NCBI GenBank assembly: GCA_009380025.1 | Contig: WHSP01000025.1 | Span: 1-39,068 of the forward strand | Source: Gemmatimonas sp. | GTDB taxonomy: Bacteria > Gemmatimonadota > Gemmatimonadetes > Longimicrobiales > Longimicrobiaceae | Direction: 5' to 3' | DNA length: 39,068 nt | The notes under the pieces: model-generated | What the model was told of the DNA's origin: nothing | Database searches by the model: none | What the model saw: the letters and a program-made list of their open reading frames with translations, nothing else | Translations under genes and position numbers: made by a program | Shown here: in pieces, positions 25,202 to 33,241 of the stretch | Layout: each line of letters begins with the position of its first letter | Position numbering within the stretch: the first letter of the stretch is position 1

Positions 25202-26398
25202 TCAGCGCACGTACTTCAGCCCGCTGCCCGTGTTGAAGAGCACGACCTCGTCGCCAGGCGAGAGCGCCCCCGAGCGGAGGAGATGCGGAACGACGGCGGC
25301 GGTGGCCGCGCCTTCCGGAGCGCAGAACAGACCGGTAAGGGCACCGACGCGCTTGGTCCAGTCCACCATTTCGTCGTCGGTCACCGTTGCGGCGGCGCCG
25401 CCGGACTCGCGGATCGCACGGAGGATCAGGAAATCCCCGATCGCGCGCGGAACCCGGATTCCGGCGGCGTACGTGTTCGCACCCTCCCACGGCTCCGCGA
25501 ACTCCTGCCCCTTCTCCCAGGCTCGGACGATCGGTGCGCAGCCGACAGCCTGCACGGCGAACATCTTCGGGCGCCGAGAGCCGATCCAGCCGAGCCGTTC
25601 CATCTCATCGAATGCCTTCCACATCCCAACCAGGCCGGTCCCGCCGCCGGTCGGGTAGACGATGGCGTCGGGCAGTCGCCAGCCGAGCTGTTCCGCCACT
25701 TCGTACCCCATCGTCTTCTTTCCCTCGACGCGATACGGCTCCTTCAGCGTCGAAAGGTCGAACCACCCCTCGGCTCGTACGCCTTCGGCGACGCGCGCGC
25801 CACAGTCGGTGATGAGACCATCGAGCAGCTCGAGATCAGCTCCCAGCCCACGTATCTCCTCGAGGATCGGTGGCGGTGTGTCCCGGGGGACGACGACGTG
25901 TGCTTCGATCCCGGCGGCGGCCGCGTAGGCCGCAGCGGCACCTCCGGCATTCCCGGCGGACGGTAGAGCGACGGCCGAAGCGTCGAGCTCGTGCGCGCGA
26001 GAGACCGCCATACAGAGACCCCGCGCCTTGAAGGAAGCGGTGGGGTTCTGACCCTCATCCTTGACCCAGACACGGGAAACGCCGAGAGCGTCCGCGAGAC
26101 GCGGCGTATCCAACAGCGGTGTCCAGCCCTCACCAAGGCGGATCGCGTGTGCTGGATCACGAACCGGAAGGAGCTCGGCGTACCGCCAGAGATCGGCCGA
26201 TCGGTGCACGAGATCCGCCGGAGATAGGACCGATCGGATTCGCTCCAGATCATAGCGGGCGTACAGAGGACGGCTACAACAAGGCGAGACAGTGCTCAGT
26301 TCTTCCGACGGATACCTCGATCCGCAAAGGGTACACTCGAGATGCGTCGCGGCACCCGTCAGAGCGGGTTCGGAGCGGAGGGCTTCGACATCGGACAT
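25202..26398 (-). CDS. thrC: Threonine synthase
   Basis: This 398-residue protein is a fold-type II PLP enzyme. It begins with a small zinc-ribbon-like N-terminus (C22, C25, C40, C41) seen in one class of threonine synthases. LGEGWTPLL is followed by the PLP lysine K124 in NPTASFKARG, the ALPSAGNAGGAAAAYAAAAG loop, and the phosphate-binding PTGGGTGLVGMWKAF. It converts O-phosphohomoserine to threonine. No hom or thrB gene is adjacent. The ATG at 26398 is 3 bp from the stop of the upstream zinc-ribbon gene, so the two are coupled. The closely related cysteate synthase is an alternative that cannot be excluded from sequence alone. It converges with the metalloprotease gene, 12 bp away. Confidence 0.9.
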   Translation of the reverse strand: MSDVEALRSEPALTGAATHLECTLCGSRYPSEELSTVSPCCSRPLYARYDLERIRSVLSPADLVHRSADLWRYAELLPVRDPAHAIRLGEGWTPLLDTPRLADALGVSRVWVKDEGQNPTASFKARGLCMAVSRAHELDASAVALPSAGNAGGAAAAYAAAAGIEAHVVVPRDTPPPILEEIRGLGADLELLDGLITDCGARVAEGVRAEGWFDLSTLKEPYRVEGKKTMGYEVAEQLGWRLPDAIVYPTGGGTGLVGMWKAFDEMERLGWIGSRRPKMFAVQAVGCAPIVRAWEKGQEFAEPWEGANTYAAGIRVPRAIGDFLILRAIRESGGAAATVTDDEMVDWTKRVGALTGLFCAPEGAATAAVVPHLLRSGALSPGDEVVLFNTGSGLKYVR

Positions 26399-26401
26399 GA
26401 G

Positions 26402-27097
26402 TCAGCGGCGGTGCAAGGGTACAGCCACGACCGTTTCGACAGCATCGCTCTCGCAGTCGGGACACCGCTCGTGCGAACCCGGGCTCCATCGACGACAGGC
26501 ATGGCAAAGAATAGTGAGACTTCCTTCGGCCTCGGGGGCGGCGGGCAGGAGGAAAGCCTCGCCGTCGGGCCCGACCAGGCGAACGGACGGACCGGTATAG
26601 AAATGGACCAGAAGGTCACGCACGTCGAGGTCGCCTGCGGTCTGGACCTTGTCTTCCCGAACCACGGCCGTCCGCTTACGGAAGATCGAATGCTCCGCGG
26701 TCCACGTCCGTTCGACACCCGCTTCCTCTTCCAGAGTGAACGTCAAGCCGCGGCTCTCGAGTTCGTACGGCACGGCGAGTCGACGCCGGAGACGGTCCGC
26801 GGCCACGCCGGCTGCCTCCGCTGGGCTCAGCTGCCTTCGATTCGCTTCATGGACTGACTCATCGCAGAACACCGAGGCACGAGCGTGTGACCAGAGTGGC
26901 GTCCTGAGCCGCCCGACATCCGTCTCCACGACACCAGTGAGGTCGTACTCATGACCGATGGGACCAATCTCGACCCACACCGTCTCGACTTCCTCCCGTC
27001 CGTCCAGAAGTCGCTCGAGCTCCCCAACGAACCAGGCCCGCCGGCCCGCCAGATCGAGCTCGCACCACCGGTCTATGTCGATGTGTCCTTCTTCCAA
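26402..27097 (-). CDS. Unrecognised protein with a C-terminal zinc ribbon
   Basis: This 231-residue protein has no domain I can name. The N-terminal 170 residues are acidic, mixed alpha/beta, with blocks such as EVETVWVEIGPIGHEYDL. The C-terminus has a four-cysteine zinc ribbon, CHAC-(x9)-CPDC. The start is uncertain; TTG 27097 is the upstream limit of the frame and a GAAGAAGGA run follows it. A promoter with TTGACC and CATCTT lies 40-70 bp upstream. It is transcribed with threonine synthase, and may bind nucleic acid or act as a cofactor for that gene's product; neither is supported by more than location. Confidence 0.7.
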   Translation of the reverse strand: MEEGHIDIDRWCELDLAGRRAWFVGELERLLDGREEVETVWVEIGPIGHEYDLTGVVETDVGRLRTPLWSHARASVFCDESVHEANRRQLSPAEAAGVAADRLRRRLAVPYELESRGLTFTLEEEAGVERTWTAEHSIFRKRTAVVREDKVQTAGDLDVRDLLVHFYTGPSVRLVGPDGEAFLLPAAPEAEGSLTILCHACRRWSPGSHERCPDCESDAVETVVAVPLHRR

Positions 27098-27135
27098 GGT
27101 TCTTGCTTCACGAGTGAATGGGGAGCGACGCGAAC

Positions 27136-27165
27136 AAGATGTCGGTCCTCCCGTGAGCAGGTCAA
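27136..27165 (-). promoter_or_regulatory. Sigma-70-type promoter of the zinc-ribbon/threonine synthase operon
   Basis: On the minus strand TTGACC (27165-27160) is followed after 18 bp by CATCTT (27141-27136). An inverted repeat, CAAACC (27163-27168) and GGTTTG (27176-27181), overlaps the upstream edge of the -35 box and could be an operator. Confidence 0.5.
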
Positions 27166-27212
27166 ACCCGGTGGAGGTTTGTCACATCTGACGTGGAAGG
27201 CGCCGTCGAGTA

Positions 27213-28544
27213 CTACTGGCCGAGGCGGGTCTCGAGACGACGTACGGCGTCGAGGGCAGCGCTGACCGCGCCTTCGGCGGACGGGCCATAGAGATAGTCG
27301 CCCGCAAGGACGAGGGGGAGCGATCCCTCGAGATTGGACGCGCGGAAGGCACCCAGGTGGCCGAGGTAGCCCGGATACATGATCGGTGTGCCGATGGGCC
27401 AGCGGTACACGCGTGCCCGCACCACGTGCTGCTGGACCCTGGGCAATGCACGAATGACCTCGGGCAGCATGCGATCGTGCACCTGACGAGAATCCAGGTC
27501 GATCAGCGAAGGGACCGCCTCGGGCGTCGGGAGAACGAGCAGCAGGCCTCTACCGGATGGTACAAGATCGACCCCTTTGTTCTCCTGTACGGCCACGGCT
27601 GCAACAACGTTCGTCTGTCCCTCGGGGAAGGAGAGGCCGAAGAAGCGCGGACCGACAGGTCGGTCCAACAGGAGGGCGAGCGAAAGAGTTGGCCGGTAGC
27701 GTACCGCGCCCAACCAGTCGCGGAGGAGGATCGGGAGACCTTCGACGATGTCCAGCACAACAGGGGCGGGCACCGCGGCGACAACGGCATCGAACGCCTT
27801 CTCTCCTGCCTCACTGGCCACTACGGCGCCCTCGGCCGTCAGCCGCACGGAGGTGACCGGGAGCCCCGTCCGAACCTCCCCGCCCGCCGCCTCGATCCGT
27901 TCCGCGAGCCTTGCCGGCACTTCGCCCACACCGCCTCGGATTCCGTACAACTTCACGTCCATCCCGTCCCGCGCCAGGATGTGATAGAAGCCGGCACTCG
28001 TCTCCCCTGGTGACGCGCCGTAGTACGCCCCCAGCTGTGGGTAGACGAGCGCCGCGACGAACGCAGTGTCGATTTCCCGGACTCCCCAATCCGCGATCGA
28101 CTCGGCATCGAGACCCCCGGCCGCCGCGTCCTCCGGGGAATGCAGATCGAGAGCTCGCGAGTGTCGCGAAAGGAACGGAAGGTAGGTCGAGCCGAGCCTG
28201 AGCTTGGTGCCAAGCGGCAGGCCACCCGACGAGATCATGCTCGCAATCGATCCGTAGACTACCTCGTGCGTACGCCCACCCCTCCACAGGGCATCCCGCC
28301 CCGGTACCTGGACGAGACGATCCTGGAGGCCAATCTCCTCGACGAGCGCCAGAAATCGGGTGTACATCGAACCGAAGAGCTGCGCCCCTGCGTCGACATG
28401 CGTGTCGCCCAGTCGGTCGGTGAGCATGCGACCCCCCACCCGTTCCTCACTCTCATAGACCACAACGCTGTGTCCACGGGCCTGGAGCGCGTGGGCAACA
28501 GTCAACCCGGAAAGGCCGGATCCTACGATCGCAATCGAGGTCAA
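27213..28544 (-). CDS. FAD-dependent amine oxidase / protoporphyrinogen oxidase-like protein
   Basis: This 443-residue protein opens with the dinucleotide-binding motif IAIVGSGLSGLTVAHALQARG and VVVYESEERVGGRM, which is the start of the monoamine oxidase/protoporphyrinogen oxidase superfamily. The C-terminus has the second FAD motif (LVLAGDYLYGPSAEGAVSAA). The middle holds a substrate domain with GGVGEVPARLAERIEAAGG. HemG/HemY protoporphyrinogen oxidases share this plan, but no other heme gene is near, so the substrate is left open. The frame opens with TTG at 28544 and no good ribosome-binding site is visible. It lies 115 bp upstream of the zinc-ribbon gene on the same strand. Confidence 0.85.
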   Translation of the reverse strand: MTSIAIVGSGLSGLTVAHALQARGHSVVVYESEERVGGRMLTDRLGDTHVDAGAQLFGSMYTRFLALVEEIGLQDRLVQVPGRDALWRGGRTHEVVYGSIASMISSGGLPLGTKLRLGSTYLPFLSRHSRALDLHSPEDAAAGGLDAESIADWGVREIDTAFVAALVYPQLGAYYGASPGETSAGFYHILARDGMDVKLYGIRGGVGEVPARLAERIEAAGGEVRTGLPVTSVRLTAEGAVVASEAGEKAFDAVVAAVPAPVVLDIVEGLPILLRDWLGAVRYRPTLSLALLLDRPVGPRFFGLSFPEGQTNVVAAVAVQENKGVDLVPSGRGLLLVLPTPEAVPSLIDLDSRQVHDRMLPEVIRALPRVQQHVVRARVYRWPIGTPIMYPGYLGHLGAFRASNLEGSLPLVLAGDYLYGPSAEGAVSAALDAVRRLETRLGQ

Positions 28545-28673
28545 ACGTCAGCGTTCGGTTGATCTTTCAGCTCCGCGCGAGGTCGCGTCGGGGTCGCGGA
28601 TTGGCCTGGAAGAGCCCGGCCACCGGCGCTGCGAATCAGTAGCAGACATCCTCGCCACCGCCCAAAGAGAAAC

Positions 28674-28707
28674 GCGGGCGACCACCCTCGCCAGGGTGGT
28701 CGCCCGC
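28674..28707 (-). terminator. Strong intrinsic terminator of the small gene at 28.8 kb
   Basis: A perfect 15-bp stem (28674-28688 with 28693-28707) closes on a 4-nt loop. Read on the minus strand, the stem is followed by GTTTCTCTTT. This is the clearest Rho-independent terminator in the window and ends a minus-strand transcript about 40 bp after the stop at 28746. Confidence 0.85.
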
Positions 28708-28745
28708 GCTCAACCAGCTACTGCGAAAATCTCTACGCCCGGACT

Positions 28746-28931
28746 TCAGGCAGCCGGCAAAACCGCGCGCTTCCAGCGCCCATATGGGAGCGACGGCTGG
28801 GGACGAACCTTGCCCCCCCAAACGAAGGCCACCGCTCTCGGCTTCGCCTGCTCGGGCCTTCCGCCCTGTACCACAATGCCGACCGCATCTTCCGATACGG
28901 ACGCCTCTTTCTTTGTTTTGATCTCGCTCAT
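28746..28931 (-). CDS. Unrecognised 61-residue protein
   Basis: The ATG at 28931 is preceded by GGATGG. The protein starts with a charged part (MSEIKTKKEASVSED), then a short hydrophobic strand (AVGIVVQGG), and ends in a basic, proline- and tryptophan-rich tail (WGGKVRPQPSLPYGRWKRA). It has no cysteine. The strong terminator just downstream and a quiet 310-bp region upstream with repeated half-sites argue that this is a real gene. A run of seven G residues in the frame (near 28813-28819) is a possible sequencing or slippage point. I do not recognise the family. It could be a peptide precursor, a small regulator or a conserved orphan. Confidence 0.5.
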   Translation of the reverse strand: MSEIKTKKEASVSEDAVGIVVQGGRPEQAKPRAVAFVWGGKVRPQPSLPYGRWKRAVLPAA

Positions 28932-29255
28932 AAAACCATCCAATCATGCAAAGCTTTAGTCACAACGACGTGCGCCGCGGCGTCGAGGAAGGCATGGCGC
29001 ATGCCCCTTTCGCCACAACTCTCAACCCGCGCTGTAGTATTATTTTAGCGCTCCGTAATCCACTCCGTCGCAGAGCGCGCCGTACCCTTTCGGGGACACG
29101 CGACGTGTCGGAAGGACACGACATCGGTGGATTGGGATCTCACGAAGCAGCGAAGTCCGCGAAGGGGAATTCCCCGCGATCAGGATTTCGCGTCGTCGCG
29201 TGACCTTACCGTTCGTCGACGCGGTCCAGTCCGTTGAACACCTGACGAGGGGCGC
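28932..29255. other. Intergenic region upstream of the 61-residue gene
   Basis: It holds an AT-rich island at 29034-29048 (TAATAC and TAAAAT on the minus strand) without a matching -35 box, the three GACACG half-sites at 29095-29120, and a perfect 12-bp palindrome GGGGAATTCCCC at 29164-29175. No gene is supported here. Confidence 0.5.
29095..29120. promoter_or_regulatory. Three alternating GACACG half-sites
   Basis: GACACG (29095-29100), CGTGTC (29104-29109) and GACACG (29115-29120) are spaced by 3 and 5 bp. Any two neighbours form an inverted repeat, so they are either protein-binding half-sites or two mutually exclusive hairpins. They lie about 50 bp upstream of the AT-rich, promoter-like island of the 61-residue gene. 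Confidence 0.4.
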
Positions 29256-29537
29256 TCAGTCCGTGAGGTTGGGCCGGTGCGACTTCTGGCGGCCGCTACT
29301 CCAGGTGCGATAGCCAGGCAGCTTCAGGAGCTTGAAGATCTTGCGGTCGACGGCGTTGGAGAGGAGGAGTTCGGTGAGCTGGTACTGATCGCCCTGTTCC
29401 CGGCGCAGCTCATCGGCGGCTTCGTCAGCGATACGCAGGAGGTCGGCGCGGGAGACACTGTCCTTATAGTCCTCTATCTGATCCTCCACCCATGCCCGGT
29501 AGGCACGTCGCAGGGAAGGAGAGGACTGTCGCGTCAT
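29256..29537 (-). CDS. Small hypothetical protein
   Basis: This 93-residue protein is mostly helical and charged: RRAYRAWVEDQIEDYKDSVSRADLLRIADEAADELRR is one long amphipathic block, followed by QYQLTELLLSNAVDRKIFKLLKLPGYRTW. It has no signal peptide or cysteines. The regular heptad-like pattern and sharp edges look like true coding sequence, and I believe similar short proteins occur in related bacteria, but I cannot name a family. It lies 100 bp downstream of the archaemetzincin gene on the same strand. Confidence 0.7.
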   Translation of the reverse strand: MTRQSSPSLRRAYRAWVEDQIEDYKDSVSRADLLRIADEAADELRREQGDQYQLTELLLSNAVDRKIFKLLKLPGYRTWSSGRQKSHRPNLTD

Positions 29538-29637
29538 GACGACCGTGGTTGGGGAGCGGCGCGAATAGTCGGAATGACTGGAGTCGGAAACTGTCCTGCG
29601 ACATTGGCCATGAAGCTAACTTTCAGTGAGATATGGA

Positions 29638-30186
29638 TCAAGGACCATTCGAGGTCGAGAGGCCGAGCCGGCATGAGGGGCAGAATTCGGATACTTTCTC
29701 ATCGATTTCCAAGACGGAGGTTGAGGGGTGCATCACGCAGTGTGGATGGGGACAGTGTTCCAGGCCGACGAGATGTCCGAGCTCGTGAACGGCTTCTTTG
29801 AGGAGGCGATCGTGGAGGATGTTGGAGTCGTGGATGGGAGACGCAAGTCGGGCGGAGCTGACAACGGCCCAAGCGCCACCGAAGGCGGCTTCGCCGAAGA
29901 CAAAGGAGCGCACGGGAGCGTAGAGATCGTGGCTGGTAACAGCGAGCGTCAGGTGATCGAAGGTGTCCCGATTGGGTCCAGCGCGTTCGATCAGCCGATC
30001 GACGATCGCATTGGAAGGAAGCTGGGAACCGGACAACGGGATATCGGGAGGGAGACGAAGGTCCGGACCGATCGAGACGCGGGTCTGCAGGCTCTCCGCG
30101 ATCGCTGCGGTCAGGAGGCGGACGACATCGGGGTCGGGAGCGGCGCCTCGAACGGAGACGATCTCGATCGGCAGCGGCCAGATCAC
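29638..30186 (-). CDS. amzA: Archaemetzincin family zinc metalloprotease
   Basis: This 182-residue protein has the extended metzincin zinc site HELGHLVGLEHC (H134, H138, H144) followed by C145, C150 and the Met-turn M152, then CPSC (C169, C172). The second zinc is held by the cysteines, the mark of archaemetzincins (family M54). N-terminal IEIVSVRGAAPD fits the family start. Substrates of prokaryotic members are unknown. The GTG start at 30186 overlaps the response regulator stop as GTGA, so it is translated as the third gene of a kinase-regulator-protease cassette. Confidence 0.9.
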   Translation of the reverse strand: MIWPLPIEIVSVRGAAPDPDVVRLLTAAIAESLQTRVSIGPDLRLPPDIPLSGSQLPSNAIVDRLIERAGPNRDTFDHLTLAVTSHDLYAPVRSFVFGEAAFGGAWAVVSSARLASPIHDSNILHDRLLKEAVHELGHLVGLEHCPHPHCVMHPSTSVLEIDEKVSEFCPSCRLGLSTSNGP

Positions 30187-31547
30187 TGCTGAATCCCGTA
30201 TCGAACGAGCTTGCGGTAGAGGGTGGACGGATCGATCCCGAGGACCTGGGCCGCCCGCGTCTTGTTGCCGCCGACCGCATCGAGAACCCAGAGGATGTAA
30301 GCGCGCTCGACGGTCTCGAGGGTCGGGTTTGGCGGTCGCTTCTCGGAGATGAACGATCGGACCGGCCGACTCCTCAGTCGGAGGGGGAGCGCATCCGGCG
30401 CGATCACGGAGTCCTTCGAAAGGACGGCGGCTCGCTCGAGGGCGTTCTCCAGCTCCCGCACATTCCCGGGCCAGTCGTACGACTTGAGCAATTCGCTGGC
30501 CTCCGGGGTGAGACGGGGCACGTCGTCCCCACGGACTGCCGCAAAGCTGGAGAGGAGGTACTCGGCGAGCACCGGAACGTCATCGACCCGGTCGCGGAGC
30601 GGTGGCAGATGAAGGGTGATGACATTGAGCCGGTAGTAGAGGTCGCTTCGGAAAGCACCCCGACGAATCTCCTCCTCCAGATCCCGGTTGGTGGCCGCGA
30701 CGATCCTCGCGTCGACCCGGATCGGTTCGGTGGCGCCCACCGGAACGACTTCCCGCTCCTGCAGGACCCGAAGCAGCTTCACCTGCGTTGCCGGCGTCAT
30801 CTCACCCACTTCATCCAGGAAGAACGTTCCTGACCCCGCGGCAACGAAGAGCCCTTCCTTGTCCCTGATGGCACCCGTGAACGCTCCTTTGAGATGCCCG
30901 AAAAGCTCCGACTCGAGCAGATTCTCCGGAAGGGCTCCGCAGTTGATCGATACGAACGGTCCCCCTGCCCGTTTCGACAGGTTGTGCAGATAGCGAGCGA
31001 GCACCTCCTTTCCCGTTCCCGACTCCCCGGAGATGAGCACCGTCGAGTCCGTCGGAGCGACCGTCTCCGCGAGCCCGAGGATCTCCTTGAAGGCACGGCT
31101 TCTTCCGACGGGTCGTTTGAACTGCCCTGCATCCCACCGGCGTCCTACGGTCCTCGATCCCTGAAGCGGCCGTTTGCCGAGGCGTGACTCGACGGCCCGG
31201 TGACAGACTGTGACGAGCTCGTCGTTCGAAAACGGCTTCTGGATGTAGTGAAAGGCACCTTGGTTGACCGCCTGGATGGCGCTCTGAAGAGATGCCTGCG
31301 CGGTCATGAGGACGACGGGGATCATCGCGCCCTGCTTCCGGATCGCCGAGAGGACCTCGATGCCGCTGATCCCCTGCATCCGGATGTCGCTCAGCACGAC
31401 ATCCGGGGGCGCGTCCGTGATCGCCTCCAGTCCCTGCTGGCCGCTGGACGCTGTGGACACCTCGAATCCCTCGCCCTTCAACAGGATGCGAAGGGTGTCG
31501 AGCGTGGCGACCTCGTCGTCGACGATCAAGATTCTCGGACGACTCAA
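30183..31547 (-). CDS. Sigma-54-dependent response regulator (NtrC/AtoC type)
   Basis: This 454-residue protein has a true receiver domain (1-115) with D10/D11, phosphoacceptor D54 (VVLSDIRM) and the late lysine (IQKPF). The AAA+ domain (about 145-380) has GESGTGKE and the sigma-54 contact loop GAFTGA. The C-terminus is a Fis-type helix-turn-helix (TRAAQVLGIDPSTLYRKLVRYG). I take TTG 31547 as the start, because it overlaps the kinase stop as TTGA and gives the usual short N-terminus before the receiver; a frame open to 31643 adds non-conserved residues. It is the cognate regulator of the kinase encoded just upstream. Confidence 0.95.
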   Translation of the reverse strand: MSRPRILIVDDEVATLDTLRILLKGEGFEVSTASSGQQGLEAITDAPPDVVLSDIRMQGISGIEVLSAIRKQGAMIPVVLMTAQASLQSAIQAVNQGAFHYIQKPFSNDELVTVCHRAVESRLGKRPLQGSRTVGRRWDAGQFKRPVGRSRAFKEILGLAETVAPTDSTVLISGESGTGKEVLARYLHNLSKRAGGPFVSINCGALPENLLESELFGHLKGAFTGAIRDKEGLFVAAGSGTFFLDEVGEMTPATQVKLLRVLQEREVVPVGATEPIRVDARIVAATNRDLEEEIRRGAFRSDLYYRLNVITLHLPPLRDRVDDVPVLAEYLLSSFAAVRGDDVPRLTPEASELLKSYDWPGNVRELENALERAAVLSKDSVIAPDALPLRLRSRPVRSFISEKRPPNPTLETVERAYILWVLDAVGGNKTRAAQVLGIDPSTLYRKLVRYGIQQ

Positions 31548-32734
31548 GGGCCGCCGTCCCGAACGGCGGTGGAAATCGGCTGCCGGACGGATACAGCGTG
31601 CGGGAGCGTCGGAAGATAGACCGAGAACACGGCGCCCGTGCACTCACTGGGGCGGACGTTGTCGACGAAGATCGCCCCGCCGTGGGCCTCCACGGCCCGC
31701 TGAACGAGTGCCAGACCCAGCCCTGTACCCCCACTTCGCCGCGTGAAGAAGGGATCGAAGATCCGATCCCGGATATCATCCTGGACACCGGGCCCGGTGT
31801 CACGAACGGATAGCCGGATCAGCTGGAATGCGCCAAAGGCAGGCGAGAGCAGGTCCGACTTCAGGTCCTCCAGACTCACGTTGACACTGCCGTTGCGACC
31901 GGCCCATTGGGCGGCGTTCAGGACGAGGTTGAAAACCCCGCGATGAAGGACTTCCTCGGCGCCGCGGACATAGACGTCCCTGGGCGGCACGTCGAAGGCG
32001 AGTTCAACCCCGTCACGGCGAGTGTCTGGGTGAGCGCGGACCAGGTTCACGACTTCGCTGACTACGGCACGGAAATCGACCGGGCGTGGGTCGATGACCC
32101 TGACGCGCCCGAAGTCGATAAACTCGCCGAGAAGTCGGCTCAGCCGATCTGATTCCCGGACGATCAGCGCGCCGAGCAGCCGGGTATCCTCGGGTTCGGC
32201 TCGCACCCCGACTATCTGTTCGACGGCGCTTCGGATCGATGTAAGGGGATTCTTGATCTCATGCGCGAGCGACGCTCCCAGCTCTGCAACGGCCTCGAGG
32301 CGCTCCGCACGGCGACGTAGGCCCTCTGCTCTCACCTTCTCGGTAATGTCCTGGAAGATCGCGGCTACCGATGGCGTCAAGGCCCCCTCCCTCGGCTTCA
32401 GTAGAGCAGTGCTCACGCCGAGCACGAAGCCGGACTCTTCAGCGGGAGCGGTCTCGAACCGCCGAATCGGCAGACCTGTCCTTGCTGTGCGTTCGATCAC
32501 GCAGCCCAGGCCCGGCGTGGCTCGATTCAGCTCTCGGAGGATCGGACGATCGAGCCAGTCCGCCGACCGGAGGTCGAGCAGGTCCGAAGCGGCTGGGTTG
32601 AGGTAGGCGAGCCTTCCATCGCTATCGACGATGAGGACACAGGTCCCGATCGTGTCCAGCAGGTCACCAAAATCAAATCGCAGCCGTCGAAGGTCGGCTG
32701 GAGCGTCCCCAGGAATGGTGTCCAGCTCGGTCAT
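31544..32734 (-). CDS. Soluble PAS-domain histidine kinase (NtrB type)
   Basis: This 396-residue protein has no membrane helix. A PAS domain (about 20-130) is followed by the dimerisation domain with the phosphorylated H158 in SLAHEIKNPLTSIR and an ATPase domain with the N-box NLVLNAAQWA, DTGPGV (G1) and GGTGLGLALV (G2). This is a cytosolic sensor of the NtrB/ZraS/AtoS general type; the signal is unknown. The ATG at 32734 opens the PAS domain neatly; the proline-rich extension to 32818 is unlikely. The next gene starts within its stop codon. Confidence 0.94.
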   Translation of the reverse strand: MTELDTIPGDAPADLRRLRFDFGDLLDTIGTCVLIVDSDGRLAYLNPAASDLLDLRSADWLDRPILRELNRATPGLGCVIERTARTGLPIRRFETAPAEESGFVLGVSTALLKPREGALTPSVAAIFQDITEKVRAEGLRRRAERLEAVAELGASLAHEIKNPLTSIRSAVEQIVGVRAEPEDTRLLGALIVRESDRLSRLLGEFIDFGRVRVIDPRPVDFRAVVSEVVNLVRAHPDTRRDGVELAFDVPPRDVYVRGAEEVLHRGVFNLVLNAAQWAGRNGSVNVSLEDLKSDLLSPAFGAFQLIRLSVRDTGPGVQDDIRDRIFDPFFTRRSGGTGLGLALVQRAVEAHGGAIFVDNVRPSECTGAVFSVYLPTLPHAVSVRQPISTAVRDGGP

Positions 32735-32851
32735 GCGGTCAGAGGAGTGAGGGGTCGAGGGGGAGGAGTGGTGGGGTGGAGGTGGGATCGGAACAGGCCA
32801 GCGAGGCCAGGTGATCAAGGAGAACGTCGGTCTGGTCGTGTCATCGTGGAC

Positions 32852-33121
32852 TCAACGGGGATCCTGGCTGCCGGCGGCGTCCGGCGCCCAGCGCCAGCGC
32901 ATGCGGCCGCGCCATCCGCACCGGGCGCACTCCGCCATGAAGGTTCGAGCAAACGCAGGGATCTTCGCGAGGATGGAGAATGTCAGATCAACTTCGCGCG
33001 CCACCGCTCGACAGCTTGGGCACTCCGGGGCAACGGGAAGGTGGCGAAGGTATCGTTCCATCAGCAGCGGCGCGGCGAGCAAAAGCGCCATCAGGGCGGC
33101 GGGGACCAGTTGCTCCGTCAT
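32852..33121 (-). CDS. Small membrane-anchored protein with four cysteines
   Basis: This 89-residue protein begins with one hydrophobic helix (about residues 5-20), then has CPSC and, 30 residues later, CARCGWRGRMRW, a zinc-ribbon-like pair. It would sit in the inner membrane with its ribbon in the cytosol. I do not recognise a family. The ATG at 33121 has no strong ribosome-binding site. It lies 118 bp upstream of the kinase gene on the same strand and could be part of that sensory unit. Confidence 0.55.
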   Translation of the reverse strand: MTEQLVPAALMALLLAAPLLMERYLRHLPVAPECPSCRAVAREVDLTFSILAKIPAFARTFMAECARCGWRGRMRWRWAPDAAGSQDPR

Positions 33122-33241
33122 GGTTCAGCGGCGGCGTACGGTTCGGTGGAGGACGATCGACGGGCCCATGAGGGCGGCGCTGGCCAGTCGTCAGCAGACA
33201 GGTACCCAGCCGTGCACGTTTTGGACCCGGGATCCTTCCTG

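Noticed and set aside
28636-28947. Alternative 103-codon frame overlapping the 61-residue gene
   Set aside because: It runs through the stem of the strong terminator and to its T-rich tail, which a coding frame would not do; the shorter frame ends before it.
28945-28965. Possible -24/-12 site before the 61-residue gene (minus strand)
   Set aside because: TTGC is present but the -24 GG is GA, so the key pair is broken.
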